From positions 6,211,386 through 6,275,385 of the forward strand of contig NZ_VFPP01000001.1 of NCBI RefSeq assembly GCF_006716745.1: 64,000 nt of DNA. The letters are read 5' to 3'. The notes beneath the pieces were generated by a model. It did not search any database. It saw only the letters and a list, made by a program, of their open reading frames with translations, and was not told the DNA's origin. The position numbers were made by a program, and so were the translations under genes. The DNA is from Saccharothrix saharensis (GTDB taxonomy: Bacteria; Actinomycetota; Actinomycetes; Mycobacteriales; Pseudonocardiaceae). Of this stretch, positions 19,359-29,179 are shown one piece after another (positions within the stretch are counted from its first letter, which is position 1; each line of letters begins with the position of its first letter).

Positions 19359-20425
19359 GTGACCCCCACCAGCAGCCAGGCGCGTGCCCAGGCCCTCCGC
19401 CGCCCGCCCACCGCGGGCCTGTGCCTGGCCCTCGCCGCCGTGCTCGCCGCCTCGGTCGTCGCCGGCGTCGCGCTCGGACCGGTGCGCATCCCGTTCGACG
19501 ACGTCCTGCGCTTCCTCGCCGCGGCCCTCACCGGCGGCACGGTCGACGCCGCCGAGGCGGGCCCCTACCGGATCGTGTGGGACATCCGCCTGCCCCGCGT
19601 CCTGCTCGCCGCCGTGGTCGGCGCGGGCCTGTCCGTGGTCGGCGTCGCCATCCAGGCCATGGTCCGCAACGCCCTCGCCGACCCGTACGTGCTGGGCATC
19701 TCCTCCGGCGCGAGCGTCGGCGCCACCGCCGTCGTGACCACCGGCCTGTTCGCCTCCCTGGGCATCTACGCGCTGTCCACGGCCGCCTTCATCGCCGCCC
19801 TGGCCGCCATGGCCCTGGTCTACGTCGTCACGGGCCGTGACCTCACCCCGCTGCGCCTGGTCCTCACCGGCACGGCCATGGCCTACGGCTTCTCCGCCGT
19901 CGCCATGCTGCTGGTGTTCCAGTCGCCACGCGGCGAGGCGGCCCGCGCCGCGATGTTCTGGCTGCTCGGCAGCCTCGGCGGCGTCACGTGGACGTCGCTG
20001 CCGATCGCCGCCGCCGTCACCGCGGCGGGCACCGCCTACCTGCTGACCCGCGCCAAGCACCTCAACGCGCTGTCCATGGGCGACGAGACGGCCACCACCC
20101 TCGGCATCGACGTCTCCCGCACCCGCAAGGCGCTGTTCGCCGTCACGGCCGCCATGACCGGCGTGCTGGTCGCGGTCAGCGGCGCGGTCGGGTTCGTCGG
20201 CCTGATGCTGCCGCACCTGGTCCGCCTCACGGTCGGCGCCGACCACCGCAAGGTGCTCGGCGTGGCCCCGCTCGCGGGCGCGTGCTTCCTGATCTGGGTG
20301 GACGTCGCCGCACGCCTGCTCGCCGCCCCCGAGGAGCTGCCGCTGGGCGTCATCACGGCCGCGCTGGGCGTGCCGTGCTTCGTCCTGCTGATGCGCCGCC
20401 GCGGCTACGTGTTCGGCGGTCGCTG

Positions 20426-20426
<1 letters not shown>
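19359..20426 (+). CDS. FecCD/BtuC-type ABC permease
   Basis: A 355-residue inner-membrane permease of the vitamin B12/siderophore family, with about ten helices and family motifs such as RLPRVLLAAVVGAGLSVVG, NALADPYVLGISSGAS and VGFVGLMLPHLVRL. With the cobalamin riboswitch upstream, uptake of a cobalamin or corrinoid is the best guess. GTG 19359 follows GGAAGGCGACC; longer readings start inside the riboswitch region. The stop overlaps the ATPase start (TGATG). Confidence 0.9.
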
Positions 20427-21174
<748 letters not shown>

Positions 21175-21178
<4 letters not shown>

Positions 21179-22155
21179 AGAAGCTCGTCGCCCTCGCCCT
21201 GATCGCCCTCACCACGGGCTGCGGTGCGCGGATCGCGCCCGCCGCCGCCACCGAGACGGTCACCGTCACGAACTGCGGGCAGCAGGTCGCGTACGCGAAA
21301 CCGTCCCGTGTGGTCACCAACGACACCGGCATCGCCGAGATCATGTTCGCGCTCGGCCTCGGTGACCGGATGGCCGGGTACGTCATCGGCGGCGGCCAGG
21401 CCGGTGACGTCGCCTCCTCGCCCTGGAAGGCCGACTTCGACCGCGTGCCGAACCTCGGCGAGCAGATCACCAAGGAGCTCGTCCAGGGCGCGAAGGCGGA
21501 CCTCGTGTTCGCGGGCTGGAACTACGGCTTCTCCGAGGCCACCGGCTTCACCCCGGACGCCCTCGACGACCTCGGCATCGCCACCTACCAGCTCACCGAG
21601 GCGTGCCGGAACGGCGTGGGCAGGCAGCGCGGCATCATGCCGCCGCTGGACGCCCTCTACACCGACCTGCGCAACCTGGGCCGCGTGTTCGGCGTGGAGG
21701 CGAAGGCCGAGGAGCTGATCGCGGGCTACCAGGAGCAGGTCTCCAACGCCGCGAAGCTCGTCAAGCAGAACCGCCCGAAGGTGTTCCTCTACGACAGCGG
21801 GCTCGACCAGCCGTTCACCTCGGGCCGCAACGCCGCGCCGCACGACATCATCGGCAAGGCGGGCGGTGACAACATCTTCGGCGACCTCGACGACAGCTGG
21901 ACCACGGTCGGCTGGGAGGCCGTCGTGGACCGCGCCCCGGACGTGGTGCTGATCAACGACTACGCCGACGGCGAGGCGACCACCCCGGACGAGAAGCGGG
22001 CGTTCCTGGAGTCCTACCCGCCGCTGGCCGACGTGCCCGCCATCCGGCACGGGCGGTTCTTCGTGCTGCCCTACGCGGCCCTGGTGGAGAGCCCGCGCAA
22101 CCCGGCCGCCATCGAGGCGTTCGCCAGGTTCTTGGCCGATAGCTTCCACCCATAG
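21175..22155 (+). CDS. ABC transporter substrate-binding lipoprotein, BtuF/FepB-like
   Basis: A 326-residue lipoprotein with lipobox ALTTGC (Cys16). Two lobes of the helical-backbone binding-protein fold are visible, for example RVVTNDTGIAEIMFALGLGDRMAGY and VVDRAPDVVLIND. In this class the ligand is a cobalamin, haem or ferric siderophore; the riboswitch favours a corrinoid. It overlaps the ATPase gene by 4 bp (GTGA). A perfect 12-bp hairpin follows. Confidence 0.9.
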
Positions 22156-22164
22156 TGTGGGACG

Positions 22165-22196
22165 ACCCGTCCGCGGCTTGGTATCCGCGGACGGGT
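22165..22196 (+). terminator. transporter operon hairpin
   Basis: ACCCGTCCGCGG (22165-22176) and CCGCGGACGGGT (22185-22196) are perfect 12-bp arms with an 8-nt loop, starting 10 bp after the binding-protein stop. No U-tract. It separates this operon from the cimA leader transcript. Confidence 0.75.
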
Positions 22197-22214
22197 TGTG
22201 GCACCATCGCGGAC

Positions 22215-22259
22215 GTGGCTCTCCACACCGTGATCATTATTTCCCAGCGCGCCGGGTAG
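22215..22259 (+). CDS. cimA leader peptide with three Ile codons
   Basis: A 14-codon frame, GTG to TAG, encoding VALHTVIIISQRAG. Three consecutive isoleucine codons ATC ATT ATT (22233-22241) follow a valine codon; ATT is rare in this genome. The stop lies inside the first hairpin arm. CACCAT (22202-22207) sits 7 nt before the GTG, like the -10 boxes of leaderless genes here, though it departs from TANNNT. The peptide precedes cimA, whose product feeds isoleucine synthesis. Its role is inferred from layout. Confidence 0.75.
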   Translation: MALHTVIIISQRAG

Positions 22260-22320
22260 TGCTGCCTCGAAGCACCCGGCGCGCCGACCTCTCGCATCCT
22301 GCGGGGGGTCTTTTTGTTTT
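22247..22320 (+). terminator. cimA transcription attenuator
   Basis: Hairpin one pairs GCGCGCCGGGT (22247-22257) with ACCCGGCGCGC (22274-22284) and can extend inward with GTGCT/AGCAC. Hairpin two is an intrinsic terminator: GACCTCTCGCA (22286-22296) pairs with TGCGGGGGGTC (22300-22310), allowing two G-U pairs, with a TCC loop followed by TTTTTGTTTT. The layout mirrors the ilvB attenuator. A ribosome waiting on the Ile codons would cover the 5' arm of hairpin one. Confidence 0.8.
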
Positions 22321-22343
22321 CCTAGACTCACAGGAGCCCCATC

Positions 22344-23939
22344 GTGACCCCCCTCGGCGATTCATTCCACGTCTTCGACACGACCTTGCGGGACGGTGCC
22401 CAGCGCGAGGGCATCTCCTACTCGGTCAACGACAAGCTGGCCGTGGCCCGCCTGCTCGACTCGCTCGGCGTCGGTTTCATCGAGGGTGGCTGGCCGGGCG
22501 CCATGCCGAAGGACACCGAGTTCTTCGCCAGGGCGGCCGCGGGGGAGCTCGCGCTCAAGCACGCGCAGCTCGTCGCGTTCGGCTCGACCCGCAAGGCGGG
22601 CGTCAAGGTGCACGAGGACGCGCAGGTCAGGGCCCTGCTGGAGGCGCAGACGCCGGTCGTGACGCTGGTCGCGAAGTCCGACCGCAGGCACATCGAACGG
22701 GCGCTGCGCACGGACGTGGCGGAGAACTGCGCGATGGTCCGCGACACCGTCGCGCACCTGGTCGGCGAGGGCCGCCGGGTGTTCCTCGACGCCGAGCACT
22801 TCTTCGACGGCTTCGCCTTCGACCCCGACACCGCGCTGCGCGTGCTGGAGTCCGCAGTGGAGGGTGGCGCGGACGTCGTCGTGCTGTGCGACACCAACGG
22901 CGGCCAGCTGCCCCTGGGCCTGGCCGAGACCGTCGCCGACGTGGTCGCCCGCACGGGCTTCCGGGTCGGCATCCACTGCCAGGACGACACGTCCTGCGCG
23001 GTGGCCAACACCATCGCCGCGGTGCAGGCGGGGGCGACCCACGTCCAGTGCACCGCGAACGGCTACGGCGAGCGAGCGGGCAACGCGGACCTGTTCGCCG
23101 TCGTCGGGAACCTCGTGACCAAACTCGGCCTGCGGGTGCTACCCACCGAATCGCTGGCCGAGCTCACCCGGGTCTCCCATGCGCTGGCCGAGATCGCGAA
23201 CATCGCACCCGACACCCACCAGGCCTACGTCGGGTCGTCGGCCTTCGCCCACAAGGCGGGGCTGCACGCGAGCGCGATCAAGGTGGATCCGGAGTTGTAC
23301 AACCACATCGACCCGGACACCGTCGGCAACGACATGCGGGTGCTGGTCACCGAGATGGCGGGTCGGGCCAGTCTCGAACTCAAGGGACGTGAGTTCGGGA
23401 TCGACCTGACCCGCCGGCCCGACGCGCTCACCACCGTGGTGCGCAAGGTGAAGGACCTGGAGGCGGGCGGCTGGTCGTTCGAGGCCGCCGACGCCTCCCT
23501 GGAGCTGCTGCTCCGGGCGGAGATGTCCGACCTGGACGCGCCGCCGTTCGCGCTCGAGTCGTACCGCGTGGTGCTCGACCACCACCAGGACGGCGCGATC
23601 GTGTCCGAGGCCACGGTGAAGGTGCACGTGGCCGGTGAGCGGGTCATCGCCACCGCCGAGGGCAACGGCCCGGTGCACGCGCTGGACGCCGCGTTGCGCA
23701 AGGCGCTCCTGCCCCACCTGTCGTGGTTGGACGCGGTGGAGCTGAACGACTACAAGGTGCGCATCCTGACCGATCAGCACGGCACCGACGCCGTCACCCG
23801 CGTGCTCGTGGAGTCCACCGACGGCGAGCGCGAGTGGACCACCGTGGGCGTGCACGGCAACATCGTCGAGGCCAGTTGGCTCGCCCTGTGCGACGCGCTG
23901 GTGCACAAGGCGATGCGGGTCAGCCCGTCACCAGCGTGA
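22344..23939 (+). CDS. cimA: (R)-citramalate synthase
   Basis: A 531-residue enzyme of the DRE-TIM metallolyase group. It would condense pyruvate with acetyl-CoA to citramalate, giving 2-ketobutyrate for isoleucine without threonine. FDTTLRDGAQREG at the N-terminus and a C-terminal LeuA allosteric domain (from about 400) are clear; length and overall pattern fit CimA rather than leuA. Odd: the second histidine of the usual HxH metal site is Gln213 (GIHCQDD). GTG 22344 follows the attenuator; the CAGGAG just upstream can act as ribosome site. Confidence 0.88.
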   Translation: MTPLGDSFHVFDTTLRDGAQREGISYSVNDKLAVARLLDSLGVGFIEGGWPGAMPKDTEFFARAAAGELALKHAQLVAFGSTRKAGVKVHEDAQVRALLEAQTPVVTLVAKSDRRHIERALRTDVAENCAMVRDTVAHLVGEGRRVFLDAEHFFDGFAFDPDTALRVLESAVEGGADVVVLCDTNGGQLPLGLAETVADVVARTGFRVGIHCQDDTSCAVANTIAAVQAGATHVQCTANGYGERAGNADLFAVVGNLVTKLGLRVLPTESLAELTRVSHALAEIANIAPDTHQAYVGSSAFAHKAGLHASAIKVDPELYNHIDPDTVGNDMRVLVTEMAGRASLELKGREFGIDLTRRPDALTTVVRKVKDLEAGGWSFEAADASLELLLRAEMSDLDAPPFALESYRVVLDHHQDGAIVSEATVKVHVAGERVIATAEGNGPVHALDAALRKALLPHLSWLDAVELNDYKVRILTDQHGTDAVTRVLVESTDGEREWTTVGVHGNIVEASWLALCDALVHKAMRVSPSPA

Positions 23940-24561
23940 GCCCCTCACCGGCCAGGATGCGGTTGAGCGGCTCGAAGTAGGACGCGCCGCCGGTGGAGCA
24001 GTTGCCGCTGCCGCCGAGCGAGTGCCCCTGGGCCTGGGACCCGGTGAAGACCGGGGCCCACTGGTCGCCGGGTTCGGTGCACACGCTGGTCCGGGTGAGG
24101 CCGTGGACGATGCCGCCCGGGTAGTTCACGGTCACGTTCTTCGCCTGCACGGTGCCGCACCGCAACCCGGTGGTGCGGCCCGCCGCGCACACCTGGCCGC
24201 CGACGGGCGTCTCGGCCGAGCCGGTGATGGTGCCGGACCGCCCGGCGATGGTGGGCCGCTGGACCCACGCGGCGGTGTTGGTGATCCGGACGATCGAGTA
24301 GGTCGACCGGACCGCCACGATCGGGCCTATCTCGACCAGGTCGGGCCCGCGGACCACCGTGCCGAGCGCCCCGCAGGAGGTCGGCACGATGAGGTGGCCG
24401 CGGGCGTTGAAGCCGTTGGCGCAGCGTCCGCCGGACGACGGGTACAGGCTGGTGCCGGCTTCGAGCGGGGTCGGCAGCGCGGCACCGACCTCTTCCGGGG
24501 TGGCCGCGGCCCGCGCGGCCGCGGCGACGAGCAGGGTCAGCACGATCAGCAGGGTTCGCAT
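23920..24561 (-). CDS. secreted streptogrisin-fold (S1) pseudoprotease
   Basis: A 213-residue exported protein with a signal peptide (1-20) and a chymotrypsin/streptogrisin domain. The three disulfide pairs of streptogrisins are kept (Cys47-63, Cys125-135, Cys161-188), as is the surrounding framework (TTGLRCGTV, GGSGNCSTGGASYFEPLN). The triad is gone: the His site reads PTSCG instead of TAGHC, the Asp site is Thr87 in STYSIV, and GDSGG is GDQWA (165-169). No propeptide is present. It is probably a binding or decoy protein. TAGCGT lies 7 nt before the ATG. It converges with cimA, overlapping by 20 bp. Confidence 0.85.
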   Translation of the reverse strand: MRTLLIVLTLLVAAAARAAATPEEVGAALPTPLEAGTSLYPSSGGRCANGFNARGHLIVPTSCGALGTVVRGPDLVEIGPIVAVRSTYSIVRITNTAAWVQRPTIAGRSGTITGSAETPVGGQVCAAGRTTGLRCGTVQAKNVTVNYPGGIVHGLTRTSVCTEPGDQWAPVFTGSQAQGHSLGGSGNCSTGGASYFEPLNRILAGEGLTLVTG

Positions 24562-24618
24562 CCCTATGACGCTAGGCACGCACGGTGGCGTTTCCAGCCG
24601 CCGGTTAGGGTGATTGCC

Positions 24619-25389
24619 GTGCGCATTGCCCGAATCGCCCAACCCGACGGCCTGGCCTTCGCCGCGATCGAAGGCGAAGGCGACGACCTCACCGCGGTCG
24701 AGATCGCCGACGACCCGTTCGCCAACCCGACGTTCACCGGCCGCCGCCGGCCGCTGGCCGACGTCCGCCTGCTGGCGCCGTTCCTGCCGCCGAAGATCGT
24801 GGCCATCGGCCGCAACTACGCCGAGCACGCGGCCGAGTTCGGCAACGAGGTGCCCGCGGAACCGCTGATGTTCCTCAAGCCCAACACCGCCGTGATCGGT
24901 CCGAACGCCGACATCAAGCTGCCCGCCGTGTCGGAGCGGGTGGACTTCGAGGGCGAGCTGGCCGTCGTCGTCGGCGTCGGCGGTCGGGACATCCCCGCGT
25001 CCCGCGCCCGCCAGTCCATCCTCGGCTACACGATCGCCAACGACGTCACCGCGCGCGACCTGCAGAAGAGCGACGGCCAGTGGACGCGGGCCAAGGGCTT
25101 CGACACGTTCTGCCCGCTCGGCCCCTGGGTGGAGACCGAGTTCGACCCGTCCGACGTGGCCATCCGCACCGAGGTGGACGGCGAGGTCAAGCAGGACTCG
25201 CGCACCTCGCTGCTGCTGCACGGCATCCCCGAGCTGATCGAGTACATCTCCTCGGTGATGACCCTGCGACCGCTCGACGTGATCCTCACCGGCACCCCGG
25301 CGGGCGTCGGCCCGCTGACCGCCGGGCAGACCGTCTCGGTGACCGTCGAGGGCCTGGGCACGCTGACGAACACGGTCGCCAACCGCTGA
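24619..25389 (+). CDS. fumarylacetoacetate hydrolase family protein
   Basis: A 256-residue cytoplasmic protein of the FAH superfamily. Family motifs are KIVAIGRNYAEHAAEFG, the metal-binding Glu pair in DFEGELAVVVG, and TGTPAGVGPL near the C-terminus. Members hydrolyse or isomerise acylpyruvates or decarboxylate oxaloacetate; the exact substrate cannot be told. It corresponds to Rv2993c beside gltX. GTG 24619 has TAGGGT (24606-24611) 7 nt upstream, indicating a leaderless transcript. Confidence 0.9.
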   Translation: MRIARIAQPDGLAFAAIEGEGDDLTAVEIADDPFANPTFTGRRRPLADVRLLAPFLPPKIVAIGRNYAEHAAEFGNEVPAEPLMFLKPNTAVIGPNADIKLPAVSERVDFEGELAVVVGVGGRDIPASRARQSILGYTIANDVTARDLQKSDGQWTRAKGFDTFCPLGPWVETEFDPSDVAIRTEVDGEVKQDSRTSLLLHGIPELIEYISSVMTLRPLDVILTGTPAGVGPLTAGQTVSVTVEGLGTLTNTVANR

Positions 25390-25392
25390 GCC

Positions 25393-26640
25393 TCAACTCC
25401 GCTCGATCCGCTCGGGCGCGCGCCGGGCGAACTCCGGCGCGTGCTCGGGCCGCAGGCCGATGGCGACCAGGTACGCGGGCACCCCTTGCAGCCACGGGAA
25501 CCGCGCCATCAGCCGGACCGGCAGCGGCGGACGCCCCGGCGCGGCGCTCGCCGAGCCGGTGAGCGTCGGCTTGAGGAACGAGTCCTGGATCCGCCGCTGG
25601 ACGGCCTGGGTCACCGCCGTGGGCAGCCACCGCCTGCGCCGCACCTTCGCCAGCACGTCCGGGCCCGGCCGGCCGCGGCGCAGCGGTGCGGCGACGAGCG
25701 CCGCGGCGGCGACCGCGTCCTGCACCGCCAGGTTGATGCCGACGCCGCCGATGGGCGACATGGCGTGCGCCGCGTCACCGATGCACAGCGCGCCGTCGAC
25801 GTGCCAGCGCCGCAGGCGGTCGAGCTTGACGTCCAGCAGCTTCACGTCGTCCAGCGACTCGACGGTCTCCATCCGCTCCGCCAGCCACGGCACCAGCTCC
25901 ACCACCCGCTGCCGGAACGCGGCGATCCCCTCCGCCCGCAGCAGCTCGTCGGTGCCCTTGCGGATGAGGTACGCGCACTGGAAGTAGTCGCCGCGGGGGA
26001 TGAGCACCATCGCCTGGCCCTGCGTGAACCGCCCGGTGGCGCCGCTGAGCTCGCCGGGGTCGCGCGGCAGCCGGAACCACCACACGTCCATCGGGGCGCC
26101 GAACTCGTGCACCGGCAGCCCGAGCTGCTCCCGCACGAGCGAACGTCGCCCGTCGGCCGCGATGACCAGGTCGGCCGCCAGCTCGCCGGTCCCGCCGTCG
26201 GGCGTGCGGTAGCGGACGCCGGTCACCTTGCCGCCGTCCTTGACGAGCCCGGTGAACTCGGTGTTCATCCGCAGCGTGAACGTCGGCTCGCGCTTGCCCG
26301 CGTCGGCGAGCAGGTCCAGGAAGTCCCACTGGGGCACGAACGCGATGTGCTTGTGCGGTCCGGGGAGCCGGGTGAGGTCGCCCATCGTCTGCGGGCCGCT
26401 GTCCAGCAGCACCTGCACCCTGTCCACGAGCTGGTGCGGCACCTCGGCGAACGACGGACCGAGGCCGAGCTCGTCCAGCAGCGTCAACGTCGACGCGTGC
26501 ACCGTGTCACCGCGGAAGTCGCGCAGGAAGTCGCCGTGCTTCTCCAGCACTGTCACCTCGACACCGGCCCTGGCCAGCAGCAACGCGGCCACCATGCCCG
26601 CCGGTCCGCCTCCGACGACCGCGACACCGGTCCTCTCCAT
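25393..26640 (-). CDS. FAD-dependent monooxygenase, PHBH-like
   Basis: A 415-residue flavoprotein hydroxylase of the p-hydroxybenzoate hydroxylase type. It has the three FAD motifs: VVGGGPAGM at the N-terminus, DLVIAADGRRS in the middle and ALCIGDAAHAMSPIGGVGINLAVQDA. Substrate unknown, probably an aromatic compound. ATG 26640 was chosen with GAGGGGTGG upstream; TTG 26661 is a weaker alternative. It converges with the FAH-family gene. A palindrome, TTCAAC-N4-GTTGAA, lies 17 bp upstream. Confidence 0.88.
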   Translation of the reverse strand: MERTGVAVVGGGPAGMVAALLLARAGVEVTVLEKHGDFLRDFRGDTVHASTLTLLDELGLGPSFAEVPHQLVDRVQVLLDSGPQTMGDLTRLPGPHKHIAFVPQWDFLDLLADAGKREPTFTLRMNTEFTGLVKDGGKVTGVRYRTPDGGTGELAADLVIAADGRRSLVREQLGLPVHEFGAPMDVWWFRLPRDPGELSGATGRFTQGQAMVLIPRGDYFQCAYLIRKGTDELLRAEGIAAFRQRVVELVPWLAERMETVESLDDVKLLDVKLDRLRRWHVDGALCIGDAAHAMSPIGGVGINLAVQDAVAAAALVAAPLRRGRPGPDVLAKVRRRRWLPTAVTQAVQRRIQDSFLKPTLTGSASAAPGRPPLPVRLMARFPWLQGVPAYLVAIGLRPEHAPEFARRAPERIERS

Positions 26641-26656
26641 GATCCACCCCTCACTT

Positions 26657-26672
26657 TTCAACGCCAGTTGAA
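26657..26672. promoter_or_regulatory. candidate repressor operator for the flavoprotein
   Basis: TTCAAC, GCCA, GTTGAA is a perfect 6-bp palindrome with a 4-nt spacer, between the start of the flavoprotein gene and gltX. It is AT-richer than its surroundings and looks like a TetR- or MarR-type operator. No adjacent regulator gene exists. Confidence 0.5.
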
Positions 26673-26729
26673 TAAGGTCAGGATGCTCCGAAGTGCGGCC
26701 CCGGTCAAGCCGGATACGCTGATCGGGTC

Positions 26730-28235
26730 ATGAGCGCACCAGCAGCTCCGCCCACCGGAGCCGACGCGGCGGTCCGCGTCCGCTTCAGCCCCTCGCCCAC
26801 CGGCACGCCGCACGTGGGTCTCGTCCGCACCGCCCTGTTCAACTGGGCCTACGCCCGCCACGCCGGTGGCACCGTGGTCTTCCGGATCGAGGACACCGAC
26901 GCGGCCCGCGACTCCGAGGAGTCGTACCTCCGACTGCCGGCGGCCCTGCGGTGGCTCGGGCTGGACTGGGACGAGGGCCCGGAGGTCGGCGGGCCGCACG
27001 CGCCGTACCGGCAGAGCCTGCGCCGCCACCTCTACGACGACATCGCCCGGCGCCTGCTCGAGGCGGGCGAGCTGTACGAGTCGTTCTCCACCGCCGAGGA
27101 GGCGCAGGCGCGCCGCGAGGCCGCGGGCCAGGACCCCAAGCTCGGCTACGACGGCCACGACCGCGGCCTCACCGGGGAGCAGCGGTCCGCGTTGCGCGCC
27201 GAGGGCCGGGAACCGGTGCTGCGCCTGAAGATGCCCGACGAGGACATCACGTGGGTCGACCTGGTGCGCGGCGAGGTCACGTTCCAGGCGGGCAGCACGC
27301 CCGACCCGGTGCTGGTGCGCGCCAACGGCGACCCGCTCCGCCCGTTCGTGAGCCCGGTGGACGACGCCCTGATGGGCATCACGCACGTGCTGCGCGGCGA
27401 GGACCTGCTCCCGTCGACGCCGCGCCAGATCGCGCTGCACCGGGCGTTGGCGCGGATCGGCGTGACGTCGTCCGTGCCCCGGTTCGGCCACCTGCCGACC
27501 GTGCTGGGCGAGGGCAACCGGAAGCTCTCCAAGCGCGACCCGCGGTCGGACCTGTTCCACTACCGCGACCGCGGTTTCGTGCCCGAGGGCCTGCTGAACT
27601 ACCTGGCGCTGCTCGGCTGGTCCACCGCCGACGACCGCGACGTCCTCTCCGTCGCCGAACTGGTCGAGGCGTTCGAGCTGGAGCGGGTCAGCGCCAACCC
27701 GGCCCGCTTCGACCTGAAGAAGGCCGAGGCGATCAACGCCGCGCACCTGCGCGCCCTGCCCGTCGAGGACTTCGTCGACCGCGTGCTGCCCCACCTGGTG
27801 AAGGACGGCGTGCTGCCGGCCGACCCGAGTCCGGAGCAGGTGGCCGTGCTCTCCGGCGTCGCGCCGCTGGTGCAGGAGCGGCTCGTGGTGCTGTCCGAAG
27901 CGTCCGGGATGGTCCGGTTCCTGTTCGTGCCGGAGCCGGACTTCGCGCCCGAGGCGGACGCCGTGGCGGCGGTGCTCGGCGAGGACGCGCGCCCCGTGCT
28001 GGAGGCGGCGGTGGCGGCTCTGGAGCCGCTTCCCGAGTGGACGGCCGCCGCGATCGAGGGCGCGCTGAAAACGTCTCTTGTGGACGGATTGGGCCTCAGG
28101 CCGCGCACGGCCTACGCGCCGGTGCGGGTCGCCGTGACGGGCCGTACCGTCTCGCCGCCACTGTACGAATCCATGGAACTACTGGGTCGGAGTCGCTCGA
28201 TCGGGCGATTGCGCCGCGCGCTCGGGGCAATCTGA
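26730..28235 (+). CDS. gltX: glutamyl-tRNA synthetase
   Basis: A 501-residue class I synthetase that charges tRNA-Glu. In actinobacteria without GlnRS it also misacylates tRNA-Gln for GatCAB amidation. The HIGH region is [11 protein letters not shown] (20-30) and the KMSKS loop reads KLSKR. The ATG has TACGCT (26715-26720) 9 nt upstream. tRNA-Gln and tRNA-Glu genes lie within 1.2 kb downstream. Expected full length. Confidence 0.97.
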   Translation: MSAPAAPPTGADAAVRVRFSPSPTGTPHVGLVRTALFNWAYARHAGGTVVFRIEDTDAARDSEESYLRLPAALRWLGLDWDEGPEVGGPHAPYRQSLRRHLYDDIARRLLEAGELYESFSTAEEAQARREAAGQDPKLGYDGHDRGLTGEQRSALRAEGREPVLRLKMPDEDITWVDLVRGEVTFQAGSTPDPVLVRANGDPLRPFVSPVDDALMGITHVLRGEDLLPSTPRQIALHRALARIGVTSSVPRFGHLPTVLGEGNRKLSKRDPRSDLFHYRDRGFVPEGLLNYLALLGWSTADDRDVLSVAELVEAFELERVSANPARFDLKKAEAINAAHLRALPVEDFVDRVLPHLVKDGVLPADPSPEQVAVLSGVAPLVQERLVVLSEASGMVRFLFVPEPDFAPEADAVAAVLGEDARPVLEAAVAALEPLPEWTAAAIEGALKTSLVDGLGLRPRTAYAPVRVAVTGRTVSPPLYESMELLGRSRSIGRLRRALGAI

Positions 28236-28339
28236 CTGGTTCCTTCGGGCGGTTCAGCGGTGCTTGACCGTGCAAGAACCCCTAGATATCACCTCTCTGG
28301 TCGAGTCGGACGGGGGTCGACCGCACCTAGCCTCACGGG

Positions 28340-29077
28340 GTGACAACCGCAGCCCCGACCTTCACCCCTCGGAGAACCGGCGAGATCCGGGCCGTGTGCC
28401 TCGACGTGGACGACACCCTCGTCGACTACAGCACCTCGTCCCGGGCCGCCCTGGCCGCGATGGTCGGCAACGCCGACGCGTGGCCGCTGTGGCAGCGCAT
28501 CACCGATGAGCACTGCGAACGCCTGCTCGCGGGCGAGCTCGAGTACGAGACCATGCGCAACATCCGCACCCGCGCGTTCTTCGCGGCGCTGGGCGAGGAG
28601 CTGGACGAGGAGGAGGCGACCCGCCGGGAACTGCACCGGCAGGAGGTCCTCGCGTCCGGCTGGCGGCTGTTCCCGGACGTGGTGCCGTGCCTGGAGTGGC
28701 TGCGGGCCACCGGTCTGCCCATGGCGGCCGTGAGCAACGCCTCAGGGCGGCACCAGCGCGTGAAGATCGCCACGCTGGGACTGGCCCAGTACTTCGACAC
28801 GGTCCTGATCGCGGGTGAGGTCGGTGCGGCCAAGCCGGACCGGGTGATCTTCGACACCGCGTGCGCCGACCTCGGCGTGGAGTTGGGCGACACGGTCCAC
28901 ATCGGCGACCGCCTGCACGCCGACGCGATCGGCGCGCGCGACGCGGGGATGAAGGGCGTGTGGCTGAACCGCCAGGGCCCGCGCGAGGGTGGGCTGCCCG
29001 CGGGCATCTCCGCCATCAGCAGCCTCGCTGAGCTGCCGGAACTCCTGGTCTGCGAGCTGTCGCACGCCTCGGCGTGA
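28340..29077 (+). CDS. HAD family hydrolase
   Basis: A 245-residue haloacid-dehalogenase-type phosphatase. Motif I is LDVDDTLVD with Asp22 as nucleophile and Asp24 as acid; motif II is the Ser of AVSNASG; motif III is KPD; motif IV is HIGDRLHADAIGARDAG. The small helical cap is of the YjjG type, which acts on nucleotides or sugar phosphates. Substrate unknown. GTG 28340 has TAGCCT (28328-28333) 6 nt upstream. Confidence 0.9.
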   Translation: MTTAAPTFTPRRTGEIRAVCLDVDDTLVDYSTSSRAALAAMVGNADAWPLWQRITDEHCERLLAGELEYETMRNIRTRAFFAALGEELDEEEATRRELHRQEVLASGWRLFPDVVPCLEWLRATGLPMAAVSNASGRHQRVKIATLGLAQYFDTVLIAGEVGAAKPDRVIFDTACADLGVELGDTVHIGDRLHADAIGARDAGMKGVWLNRQGPREGGLPAGISAISSLAELPELLVCELSHASA

Positions 29078-29086
29078 CCCCGATTT

Positions 29087-29131
29087 CCGTTCCGCCGGGC
29101 CCGTGGTCTAGTATTCCTTCCGGCGGAACGG
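29087..29131 (+). terminator. hairpin after HAD gene
   Basis: CCGTTCCGCCGG (29087-29098) and CCGGCGGAACGG (29120-29131) are perfect 12-bp arms around a 21-nt loop. The loop contains TAGTAT, which may instead be a -10 box for the tRNA-Gln transcript, so the two roles could overlap. Confidence 0.5.
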
Positions 29132-29179
29132 AGTGGCCCCCACCGAGCAAGACCGGGGGGAGTCGGGCCGGGAACCCAA

